64,000 nt of DNA from Methylomicrobium agile (lineage in GTDB: Bacteria; Pseudomonadota; Gammaproteobacteria; Methylococcales; Methylomonadaceae). The notes under the pieces were generated by a model, which was given only the letters and a program-made list of their open reading frames with translations, made no database searches and was not told the DNA's origin. Where the stretch lies: NCBI RefSeq assembly GCF_000733855.1, contig NZ_JPOJ01000001.1, forward strand, positions 4,202,128-4,266,127, given 5' to 3'. How positions within the stretch are numbered: the first letter of the stretch is position 1; each line of letters opens with the position of its first letter. Positions 52,047 through 59,813 of the stretch are shown piece by piece. A program made the translations under genes and the position numbers.

Positions 52047-52659
52047 GATGAGGTTACGATACCTATACCGTTTAAACATCTTCGCCGCCTGCCTGCTGGC
52101 TGCCTGCGCAACGACACCGGAAACACATTTTTATGTGTTGAACCCGCTGAGTGCTCCGCCGCAAGCCGCGAAGGCCGAGGCCCCTGAACGGCTGATCGGC
52201 GTCGGCCCGGTGACAGTCTCCGCGCTGCTCGAACGCCGACAGATCGTGACCCGCACCGGCGACAACAGCATCGCATCCAGCGAATTTCACCAATGGGCCG
52301 CGCCCCTGAAGGAAGCGATTACCGAAACGCTGGCGCAAAACCTGTCCGCCCTGCTGCCGAACGACATCGTGAAGGCCTATCCGTGGAGCGCCTACGGCGA
52401 GATGGATGCCCATATCGTCATCGACATCGTCCGCTTCGAATCGACCGCCGCACAGACCGCCGAGCTGGCGGCAAACTGGTCGCTCATGGACGACAAAACG
52501 CTACGTCTCGTCAAACATGGCCAAGCCAGAATCGCCCGCCCCCAGGCAGGCTCCGGCCACACCGAAGCGGTCAAGGCACTAAGCGAAACCTTGCAGGAAT
52601 TCGGCCGGCAATTGGCCGATGCCTTGCTAAAAAATAACGACCTGGAAAAAATGAAGTAA
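52039..52659 (+). CDS. pqiC: PqiC-like outer-membrane lipoprotein
   Basis: A 206-residue lipoprotein (lipobox LLAAC at about residues 18-22). The mature part starts TPETHFYVLNPLSAPPQ and has the DUF330/ABC-transport-auxiliary pattern RLIGVGPVTVSALLERRQIV and NSIASSEFHQWAAPLKEAI. In E. coli PqiC docks the PqiB needle to the outer membrane. It closes the four-gene operon. Confidence 0.9.
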   Translation: MNKMRLRYLYRLNIFAACLLAACATTPETHFYVLNPLSAPPQAAKAEAPERLIGVGPVTVSALLERRQIVTRTGDNSIASSEFHQWAAPLKEAITETLAQNLSALLPNDIVKAYPWSAYGEMDAHIVIDIVRFESTAAQTAELAANWSLMDDKTLRLVKHGQARIARPQAGSGHTEAVKALSETLQEFGRQLADALLKNNDLEKMK

Positions 52660-53023
52660 GACTGACTGCCTTTGCCTCCCCGGCAATTCGACGTCGCACT
52701 ACCGGACGCCTGCCTTTTACTAAAACGGACCGGTTCCCGGCAGTAGCCAAAAAAGTCGGCAGACGAAAAGAAATTGCCGACGGCAACTGTCCGGCCGCAA
52801 GCAGGCGTAAGGTGTGGCGAGTTTACGAGCCGCACCCATCGCGAACGATGGGGTGCACGTTGTTTACCGCATCCTGTGCGCTTGGTAAGATCGGATTGTG
52901 AAAAAAACCCTCATAGGAGAGAATAGCCTATGCGAATGTCAAAATTGCAAATCGCCAAATCCCATGTTCCGCCTCGGCCCATTCCGCCGCCGAATCCGGT
53001 ACCCCCGCCAAAGTGAGGAGCGT
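52660..53023. other. Intergenic stretch with one hairpin
   Basis: No gene is visible between pqiC and the next ORF. A hairpin at 52832-52856 pairs GCACCCATCG with CGATGGGGTGC around CGAA; it may be another dispersed palindrome. An in-frame upstream extension of the next gene (from 52898) is not supported. Confidence 0.5.
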
Positions 53024-53491
53024 ATGGAAAAATCTAAAGATCAATTGATTGCCGAAATCCGGTATGCCATTCGTTTAACCCAAAGAACGGCCCGGTTTTA
53101 TCGACACATCCAAAGCCTGGGCACTTTTTTAGCCATTCTCGGCGGCAGCGCAACGCTCGCCACCTTGTCGAACAGCCTGCCGCACTGGATATCGTTAGCG
53201 GGCGGCGCCTTATTGGCCGTTGCCGGCGCCGCGCTCATCGCCATTCGCCCGGCAGACAAAGCCGCCGCCAACGAAAACGATCATCGCCGCTACCAGACGC
53301 TCATGGCCAAAGCGCCGGCGCTCGACATGGATGCGCTGGTGATTGCGATCCATGAAGCGCAAATGGGCGACGCACCTGAAATCGAGTCGCTTCGCGATAT
53401 TGCCTATAACGACGTGATGTTCGAAATCAACCGCGCCGATTGTTTGATCCGTTTGACCCTCTGGCAGAAAATATTATCCGGATTGGCTTGA
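53024..53491 (+). CDS. Two-TM cytoplasmic-domain protein, SLATT-like
   Basis: The start is fixed by a strong GTGAGGAGCG ribosome-binding site before ATG 53024, giving 155 residues. A basic N terminus (EKSKDQLIAEIRYAIRLTQR) precedes two hydrophobic segments at about 33-50 and 52-72. Helices follow with RRYQTLMAKAPALDMDAL and an end LTLWQKILSGLA. This plan (short N-term, two TM, helical C-term) is that of SLATT-type proteins, some of which act in defence. I cannot confirm the family. The gene ends two bases before repeat B8. Confidence 0.5.
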   Translation: MEKSKDQLIAEIRYAIRLTQRTARFYRHIQSLGTFLAILGGSATLATLSNSLPHWISLAGGALLAVAGAALIAIRPADKAAANENDHRRYQTLMAKAPALDMDALVIAIHEAQMGDAPEIESLRDIAYNDVMFEINRADCLIRLTLWQKILSGLA

Positions 53492-53493
53492 CA

Positions 53494-53620
53494 GTAGGTC
53501 GGGCACGCGCTTTTTGTGCCCAACATTTCCAAGGCTTTGAAAGGTGACAGGGTTTCAGACCCGCACCATAGTCCGAAGCATGATCGGCACATGGATGTCG
53601 GGCAATGATAAAGCCCGTAG
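53494..53620 (-). repeat. Repeat family B (MITE-like), copy 8, inverted
   Basis: The element here is in the opposite orientation to copies 1-7: GTAGGTCGGGCACGCGC opens it and the end is degraded (AAAGCCCGTAGGG instead of TGCCCGACCTAC). Confidence 0.8.
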
Positions 53621-53738
53621 GGCGTTTTCGCGATAGCAAAACGCCACAACATGCTTCAAAGCCATGGCGGATTGCCTATCGGCGAATCCGCCTTACCGGG
53701 TTTGCCGCCCGCCGTGGTAACGGTCAGGCGACATTAGC

Positions 53739-53900
53739 CACGTGCGTCCGAATACGCTCCGCTATTCGGACCTACGCGGGCTACAGGGCTCGTTCGGCAT
53801 CGTGGTCGTTCCGAATGGCGGAACCCGGCAAAGCCGGTTCCGCCTTACGGGTTACGGGTTACGGGTTACGGGTTACGGGTTACGGGTTACGGGTTACGGG
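53739..53900 (-). repeat. Repeat family C (copy 6) then A (copy 5, eight heptamers), inverted
   Basis: GTCCGAATACGCTCCGCTAT and TTCGGACCTACG form C6 (53739-53782). A5 follows: inverted tail from 53787, hairpin at 53817-53844 and eight tandem TTACGGG units (53845-53900), the longest heptamer array in the window. No gene is visible from 53621 to 54016. Confidence 0.88.
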
Positions 53901-54016
53901 TTTATTAGTTATACATCATATGTTGAATCTGAAAATAAAACTGCCTCATCGTATTTTTCAAGGTTATTTTCAAGCCATGTTTCACCATTTCTGATAACGT
54001 GAAATTTAACAGTCGT

Positions 54017-54151
54017 GTAGGTCGGGCACGCGCTTTTTGTGCCCGACATTTCCAAGACCTTGAAAGGTGACAGGGTTTCAGACCCTCGCAATATTCCGAA
54101 GTAGGATCACCATATGGACATCGGGCAACGCTAAAGCGGTTGCCCGACCTG
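54017..54151 (-). repeat. Repeat family B (MITE-like), copy 9, inverted
   Basis: A near-full copy starting GTAGGTCGGGCACGCGC and ending TTGCCCGACCT, where the final AC is lost. Confidence 0.85.
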
Positions 54152-54183
54152 TTATAGACATGTCAAGTCTCCATTTTATTAAA

Positions 54184-54377
54184 GGCGGAACCGGTTTTGC
54201 CGGGTTCCGCCGAATGAGCTTGGAATGCCGGGTCGCTTGATATGCCGGCAGGCGATCCGCCAACCCTAGGCCGACAGATAAAATAAAGTTTGGAGCATCG
54301 CATCAAAGTTGCAGGGCTCGTTCGGCATCGTGGTCGTTCCGAGTGGCGGAACCCGGCAAAGCCGGTTCCGCCTTACG
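54184..54377 (-). repeat. Repeat family A pieces (hairpin A6 and copy A7), inverted
   Basis: A lone hairpin (54184-54211) is followed by the inverted long tail (AGGCCGACAGATAAAATAAA at about 54271-54290), the short tail and a second hairpin (54345-54372). The heptamer part is reduced to TTACG. No gene is visible in 54152-54408. Confidence 0.82.
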
Positions 54378-54408
54378 TTTCACTAATCGGACCTACGGCC
54401 CTATGGCC

Positions 54409-55005
54409 TTAATCGGACGTACGACCCTTATCGCATTGACGAGGCTCAAGAACGCCAATCTCATTAAATTCTACCCCTTTCAAACCGAGCTTATTAATCC
54501 GTTCGACAAAGGATTCTGTGACGAATATGCCAGCTCTATTAGAATCTTCGAGAGTGAACAATCCGATAGGCTCTACCGAGCTGTCATATAACACAAGGTG
54601 TTTAATCATATAAATTTGTTGATTCTCGCCGCTGCGATAAAACTTGGATTGTTCGGGGTCATAATCCTTGGTGGTTTTCAGGCAATTAAGTAACATCCAA
54701 TGTTCTCCATCAATTAATATCGGTAAAAGCTCCAATTCAACCGGCTTTTCTGGAAAAATGACACTAATCAAATCCACTCGAATGAATAAGCCTTCATGAT
54801 ATATACAAATATCCGGCTGCTTATTCCAGCCTTTCTTAATATCCTTGGGATCGGCATAAAAACTAAAAGGCAAGGGATGCCAGCCTTCACGCAACGAATG
54901 CCACTCTTTGCCTACCAGGTAACGATTGTTCTCTTCCCGATTATCCAGGAGCGGTACTCGATATTTGTTATCACATCTTATTTTAAATAATTTCATAATT
55001 TTCAA
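54409..55005 (-). CDS. Imm11-type immunity protein (DUF1629)
   Basis: A 198-residue protein (MKIMKLFKIRCDNKYRVPLL; a second start three codons in is possible). The C-terminal part reads LFTLEDSNRAGIFVTESFVE and LGLKGVEFNEIG, fitting Imm11. It starts 10 bases after the AHH-tipped Rhs gene in the same direction, so it should protect against that nuclease. The last residues (CDKGRTSD with TAA) are read from a repeat-like sequence, GGTCGTACGTCCGATTAAGG, so the native end may have been replaced. Confidence 0.75.
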   Translation of the reverse strand: MKIMKLFKIRCDNKYRVPLLDNREENNRYLVGKEWHSLREGWHPLPFSFYADPKDIKKGWNKQPDICIYHEGLFIRVDLISVIFPEKPVELELLPILIDGEHWMLLNCLKTTKDYDPEQSKFYRSGENQQIYMIKHLVLYDSSVEPIGLFTLEDSNRAGIFVTESFVERINKLGLKGVEFNEIGVLEPRQCDKGRTSD

Positions 55006-55015
55006 TGCTTAATTA

Positions 55016-58000
55016 TTAAAAAGGAAAAGTTCCAGCCTGAATTTCTGCTCTTATATTGGATAATCGCGAAGCGACCTCATTATAAGTGGATGCACCCCTA
55101 AGAGATTCATCTACCGCCCTATAATATTCATTAGTATGTATACGTTCGTGATACATCGTATGCATAAGAAGGCCGTTATTAGCATCATTGATGTCCATCC
55201 CCGCATTTTCTAAAATCTGGCGTGATCCCTCTGCACGAAAATCGCCCGCCGCCACAATATGATGGGCGCTTTCTCCTTTTTGCTTAACCTCCTGACGCGC
55301 ATCGGCAATATTTTTAGTCAAAACATTGCTATTGCTTCTGAGCATGTTCGATGGCAAATCACTATTTCCAAGTGACGACGGATAAAGCATACCGCCTATT
55401 ATTCCTGTTGACCCACTGGCGAATCCTTCAAAAAATCCAGTCATTGAACTAAACATCGAACTGAAGCTGAACGACTCAAAAAATGAAAAGAACCCCGCTT
55501 CCGCAACAGTCCCGGTCGGATCGGTAAAGTGTACCGGATTGCCATTGGCATAGGTGTACACATTGACTCCGCCCTCCAGCTTGATGAGGTCCGGTTGCAG
55601 ATAGCGGCCGGTGCGGGGCGAGAAATAGCGGGTGTGGTTGTAATGCAGGCCCGACTCGGCATCGTAGTACTGGCCGGGGTAGCGCAGGTTGAAGACGACT
55701 TGACTGCCGTTATTGTCCGGATCTTGCTGCGCCGGGGCATTGCCATAGGGGGCCAGCGGCCAGGCCCAGACCGGTTGGCTCAGGTTGACGTTCGGCAAGG
55801 CGGAGCGTAGGTAGCGCGGGGTATTGGCGAAGTCGGTTTCGATCGCATAGGCGGCGGTCAGCGCGCCGGCGGCGTTCTGGTCGATCACCGCCAGCGGGAT
55901 GTCGCCGAGCCAGACGTAGTTGCAGCGGCTGCCGTTGGCGGCCAGTTCGTAGAGGAGGTGATCCTGGCCGTCGTAGACATAGCGCGTCTCGCTGCCGCTG
56001 GCGAGCTTGAGCGCACGGCGGCGGTGGCCGTCGTAGACGTAGCGGGTGGTCAGGCCATTGCGCGTGTAGCGGGTCAGGTTACGCGCCGCGTCGTAGCCGA
56101 ATTGCACGGCTTTGCCGTGGCCGGTCACGTAGCCGGATAGGTCGTAGCGGTACGGGCCGTTGGAGCCGTCCAGGCCGCCTTCGGCCGGGGCGGGCATTTG
56201 CGTTTCCTGGATCAGGCGGTTGCCGATGTAGACCAAATGATTGTTGGCAAGCGGCACACCGCTCGCGTTCAACTGTTGAACTTGCTCCAGGTTGCCGTTG
56301 GCGTCGTGGCGCAGCAGGGTGCGTGTCGTGTCGCGGTGTTCGGCCAAATGGTCGAGGTCGTCGTAGGCGAAAGTGGTAGGGCCGTAGACGGTGACGCGGT
56401 TGCGGGCATCGTAGCCGACCGGGAAGCGGTACAAGGCCGAGGCGCCCTGCGTTAACGTGACAGCAGACAGCCGGCCGCCGGCATCGCGTTCGCGGGTATA
56501 GGTCAGGCCGTTGCCGAAAGTCAGTCGAGACAAGCGATGGATCAACGGCTGCCAGCGGATGTCGGTGGCCAGCGTCAAGGTCGTCGCGCCGAGCGTGGCG
56601 AGGACCTCGGTGGCGCGGCCGTCGGTGCCGTAGCGGTAAGTTATTGTCAAGCCGCCCGGATAGTCGATCCGCGTCGGCTTGCCGGCGGCGTCGGCGCCGG
56701 CGGTGTAGGCAGTGGTGAAGGTCAAATCCGGGCGGCCGCTCAAGGATTGTCGGTAGCCGGTCACGTCGCCGCGGGCATTATAACGGAACGCCTCGTTGAC
56801 GGTGAGGTTCCCTTCGGCGGCGGCATTCAGCCGGCTGCGTCCGGTCAGGCGGCCAAGCGCAGAGGCGGCCGGTTCGCCGGCCAACGTCGGCACGTCCCAG
56901 GTCTGTGCCAGCACGCCGTTATCGCTGTACGCGGCGCGTTGCAGCCGATCCAGCGGGTCGTAGGTTTTATCGCTGGCGTAGCCGTCCGGGTCCTCGCGGT
57001 AGGTTTCATTGCCGGCCAGATCGAAGTCGGCCTGGCGGAGGCCGAAGTCGGCCGAGTCCTCGCGGTCGTGGCGGTCCAGCTCGGTGTGGCTCAAGCGGGT
57101 TTCGACGCCGTTCGGATCGACCACCCGGTTGACCCGGCCGGCCGGGTCGTACCAGAGATCGAACAACGGAATGGAAAGGGCGAGCGAATGGTCGTCCGCC
57201 ATCGGCGCCCGCGTTTTTTCGTTGATTTGATCCAGGGCCGTATAGCCGGTCAAGTCGCAGATTTCCAGGCTCAAACAGGTGCGGGTTTCGAGGTTGTTGT
57301 CATTATAGACCGACACGGAAGACCAACTGCCGGAGCCGTCGCGTTCCGAGATCAAACGGCCCCGCTCATCGAAACCTTGTTCCCAACGCTGCGCCGCCTG
57401 CCCGGTTTGGCTGGCGAGCGTCTGCAGAATCTTGCCGCGGCTGTCGCGTTGATACGCCACCGTATCGGTGCGGCCGTTCGCGCTCAGGCTGACTGTTTTT
57501 ACCGAGCCGGCCGGCGTGTAGGTGTAGTTCAATTGACTGCCGTCGGGGCGGGTCAGCGTTTGCAGGCGGCCGTCCGTGGCGTAGGCGTAGCGGGTCACGT
57601 CCTCACCGACCGCGACCGACAACGGCTGGCCCAGGGCATTGTAAGTCGTGACCGTATGCACGCCGGTGATGTCGACCTGATCGGTGACATGGCCGTGCGC
57701 ATCGACGCCGACCACTTCCCCGACACGCCCCAGGGCGTCGGTGGTTTTCCACAGGTCGCCGTTATTTCGGTAGTCGGTGACGGTGCTGCCGTTTTCCGGA
57801 CGCGGGCCGGTTTTGACCGTCCGCACGATGACTTGAGTCGTGGGATCGTAAGTGTGGCTATACACGGTCTGGTGGCAGGTCGTGGAGCCGGTGCGGCAAC
57901 TGTCGTAGGCCAGGGTTTCCGTGGCCGGCCGGACGATTTCCTTGATCAAGTGGCCGCGGTCGTTGTAGCGCCAGTCTTTGGCCACCGCGCCGCGCACTTC

Positions 58001-59293
58001 CGCGGTTTTGAGCGGAAAGCGGCTGTCCCAGGTGCGGGTGGTGGCGCGCGCTTCCGGGGTGCCGGCGGCTTCCACTTCGGTCAGCGGCAGGCCGCGAGGG
58101 TCGCGGGTGAACGTGGTGACCCGGCCCAGATAATCGGTGCGGCTCAACAGGTCGCCTTTGGCGTTATAGGTAGCGGTTTTAAAATCGCCGTCGCAATCGG
58201 CGCACCGCAGGCTGACACCTTTTGGACGGTAAATCGGGCTTCTTATATCGGTAGCGTTCGTTTGAGTAAAAGTTCGATTGTAGACCAGCGACCGGTAACT
58301 GGCAGTATCGCTGCCGGCAAACTGTTCGGTCAGCTGGATTTTGGAGGGCAACGATCGTTGCTGAATACGGTTTTTAGCGTTGTGCCCGGCCTGCTTAATG
58401 CGTGAATAAGTGGGAAAAAGGGTTCCGCACGGCCAATCGAAAGTCGCCTTTAACAAAGTTAGTGCGCCTTCCGATACGGTTTTCAAGTAGGCATACGTGT
58501 TGGGAAACCCGCTGCCTGTGTAATTACAATCTGTTAACTGTCCTTGAAGAGAAGTCCTGACCAGCGATGCCGCTCCCGCTGTTGCTGCCGGGAACGTGAC
58601 GGTGTTGGTGCTTTGACTGGCGGAGAAGTTGTAGGAATAAACTTGACCGGCCGGCTCGGTCATCGAAACCAGCAGTCCTTGGTTATATTGGAAGCGTAAG
58701 GTGCGCCCGCTTGGTATGTGGGTCACCGTGCTGATCCGGTTGGTACCGTTTATGAGTTGATGGCCCACCCGGTGCTCGATGCCGGACCGGTCGAAGCGCG
58801 CCACCAGATTCCCCAGGCCATTGTAGGCTTCGCGGATGCCGGATTTGAAATGGGTATAGACCCAGCGGTAAGGGGTGCCGTTGATTACGCCGTTCGCCAC
58901 CAAGGTGTCGCGCACGTCTTTTGATGTCGGCTTCATGTCTGAGCCGAATCCCGTACATATGCCCAGCGTACAGACCTTCGATCCGCCTGTAAAATAGCGG
59001 ATCAGGCAACTGGCATAACTGTGCGTCCAGCCGTTGCCCATCGCGGCGAGAGAATCGCAATCTTCCGCCTCCATGATAGACCGCGGCGAGGCGTTGAGGC
59101 GGGTAAAGGCCAACGGGAACTGGCCTTCGCCGCGGTAGTCGGTCTCTTTCAGCAGCGTCGCGCCGAAAAACGGTTCCGACCGAAACTCGACCTGCGGCAC
59201 GCGCGCGCTGTCGTTCTGTTCCAATTGCAGCTGGCCGGGCAGTTGCTCATAGGGTAGGCCCGGATCGGCCAACGCCGTACCGAAACAGAGCAC
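55016..59293 (-). CDS. Rhs polymorphic toxin with AHH nuclease tip
   Basis: The open frame encodes 1425 residues from a GTG at 59293. It has an N-terminal DUF6531-like stretch (GEGQFPLAFTRLNAS), many YD repeats, the core boundary NVYTYANGNPVHFTDPTGTV, then a tip. The tip has GESAHHIVAAGDFRAEGSRQ (AHH motif) and LLMHTMYHERIHTNEYY, matching HNH/endonuclease VII nucleases of the AHH group. The true start is likely 17 codons further up: an ATG at 59345 behind GAGGA would give a signal peptide (MYLFPPARLIWRANLWLVL) if one C of a C6 run (59328-59333) were removed. As sequenced the frame is broken there. The core differs clearly from that of the first Rhs gene. Confidence 0.85.
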   Translation of the reverse strand: MLCFGTALADPGLPYEQLPGQLQLEQNDSARVPQVEFRSEPFFGATLLKETDYRGEGQFPLAFTRLNASPRSIMEAEDCDSLAAMGNGWTHSYASCLIRYFTGGSKVCTLGICTGFGSDMKPTSKDVRDTLVANGVINGTPYRWVYTHFKSGIREAYNGLGNLVARFDRSGIEHRVGHQLINGTNRISTVTHIPSGRTLRFQYNQGLLVSMTEPAGQVYSYNFSASQSTNTVTFPAATAGAASLVRTSLQGQLTDCNYTGSGFPNTYAYLKTVSEGALTLLKATFDWPCGTLFPTYSRIKQAGHNAKNRIQQRSLPSKIQLTEQFAGSDTASYRSLVYNRTFTQTNATDIRSPIYRPKGVSLRCADCDGDFKTATYNAKGDLLSRTDYLGRVTTFTRDPRGLPLTEVEAAGTPEARATTRTWDSRFPLKTAEVRGAVAKDWRYNDRGHLIKEIVRPATETLAYDSCRTGSTTCHQTVYSHTYDPTTQVIVRTVKTGPRPENGSTVTDYRNNGDLWKTTDALGRVGEVVGVDAHGHVTDQVDITGVHTVTTYNALGQPLSVAVGEDVTRYAYATDGRLQTLTRPDGSQLNYTYTPAGSVKTVSLSANGRTDTVAYQRDSRGKILQTLASQTGQAAQRWEQGFDERGRLISERDGSGSWSSVSVYNDNNLETRTCLSLEICDLTGYTALDQINEKTRAPMADDHSLALSIPLFDLWYDPAGRVNRVVDPNGVETRLSHTELDRHDREDSADFGLRQADFDLAGNETYREDPDGYASDKTYDPLDRLQRAAYSDNGVLAQTWDVPTLAGEPAASALGRLTGRSRLNAAAEGNLTVNEAFRYNARGDVTGYRQSLSGRPDLTFTTAYTAGADAAGKPTRIDYPGGLTITYRYGTDGRATEVLATLGATTLTLATDIRWQPLIHRLSRLTFGNGLTYTRERDAGGRLSAVTLTQGASALYRFPVGYDARNRVTVYGPTTFAYDDLDHLAEHRDTTRTLLRHDANGNLEQVQQLNASGVPLANNHLVYIGNRLIQETQMPAPAEGGLDGSNGPYRYDLSGYVTGHGKAVQFGYDAARNLTRYTRNGLTTRYVYDGHRRRALKLASGSETRYVYDGQDHLLYELAANGSRCNYVWLGDIPLAVIDQNAAGALTAAYAIETDFANTPRYLRSALPNVNLSQPVWAWPLAPYGNAPAQQDPDNNGSQVVFNLRYPGQYYDAESGLHYNHTRYFSPRTGRYLQPDLIKLEGGVNVYTYANGNPVHFTDPTGTVAEAGFFSFFESFSFSSMFSSMTGFFEGFASGSTGIIGGMLYPSSLGNSDLPSNMLRSNSNVLTKNIADARQEVKQKGESAHHIVAAGDFRAEGSRQILENAGMDINDANNGLLMHTMYHERIHTNEYYRAVDESLRGASTYNEVASRLSNIRAEIQAGTFPF

Positions 59294-59421
59294 CAGCCAG
59301 AGATTAGCTCGCCAGATCAGTCGCGCTGGGGGGAAATAAATACATGCTCGTCCTCAGGGTGGGAAAAATTCGATGGGCTGAACAGGTGGGCAAACGCTAG
59401 GTTGCTGCCCCTATCGGCTCA

Positions 59422-59474
59422 ATTTAACGGGAAGACGTTCAAGCGGGGGATTTCCCCCATCCGGCCCGTTAAAT
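59422..59474. repeat. Nested inverted repeat upstream of the second Rhs gene
   Basis: ATTTAACGGG (59422-59431) faces CCCGTTAAAT (59465-59474). Inside, GGGGGA-TT-TCCCCC forms a second stem. It lies about 75 bases upstream of the probable Rhs start and may be a cruciform or terminator of the region between the Rhs gene and the PHP gene. No gene is visible in 59346-59813. Confidence 0.7.
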
Positions 59475-59561
59475 AAAGTGACGCGCCTTGTGTCGGACGG
59501 GTTTTGGGATCAGGGCTTGATATTGGGTAACGGTGGTTTGTCGGCCACGTCGTTAAGTCGT

Positions 59562-59697
59562 GTAGGTCGGGCACGCGCTTTGGGTGCCCGACATTTCCCA
59601 TGCCTTGAAAGGTGGCGGGGTTTCAAACCCAAGCCATAGTCCGAAGCGTGATCGCCACCCGAACGTCGGGCAACGATAAAGCGGTTGCCCGACCTAC
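59562..59697 (-). repeat. Repeat family B (MITE-like), copy 10, inverted, full length
   Basis: A full 136-base copy: GTAGGTCGGGCACGCGC at one end and TTGCCCGACCTAC at the other. It is the outermost repeat of the second Rhs locus. Confidence 0.88.
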
Positions 59698-59813
59698 AGG
59701 GCTGAACCGTACGCGAATCCCTCGGTCTCATTGAATACATCGTCTACAAAGCGCGATTTTTCTCCGGACGGAGGGACGATGCAGACAATACACCGACAAT
59801 GGAATGTAACATC

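Noticed and set aside
53845-53900. Telomere or CRISPR-like tandem array
   Set aside because: The heptamers have no spacers and no cas genes are near. The array is internal to the chromosome and tied to a hairpin, so it is a tandem repeat of family A.
56537-58405. 622-codon open frame on the plus strand over the second Rhs gene
   Set aside because: A shadow of the Rhs coding strand. It has no domain and shares the repeat periodicity of Rhs.
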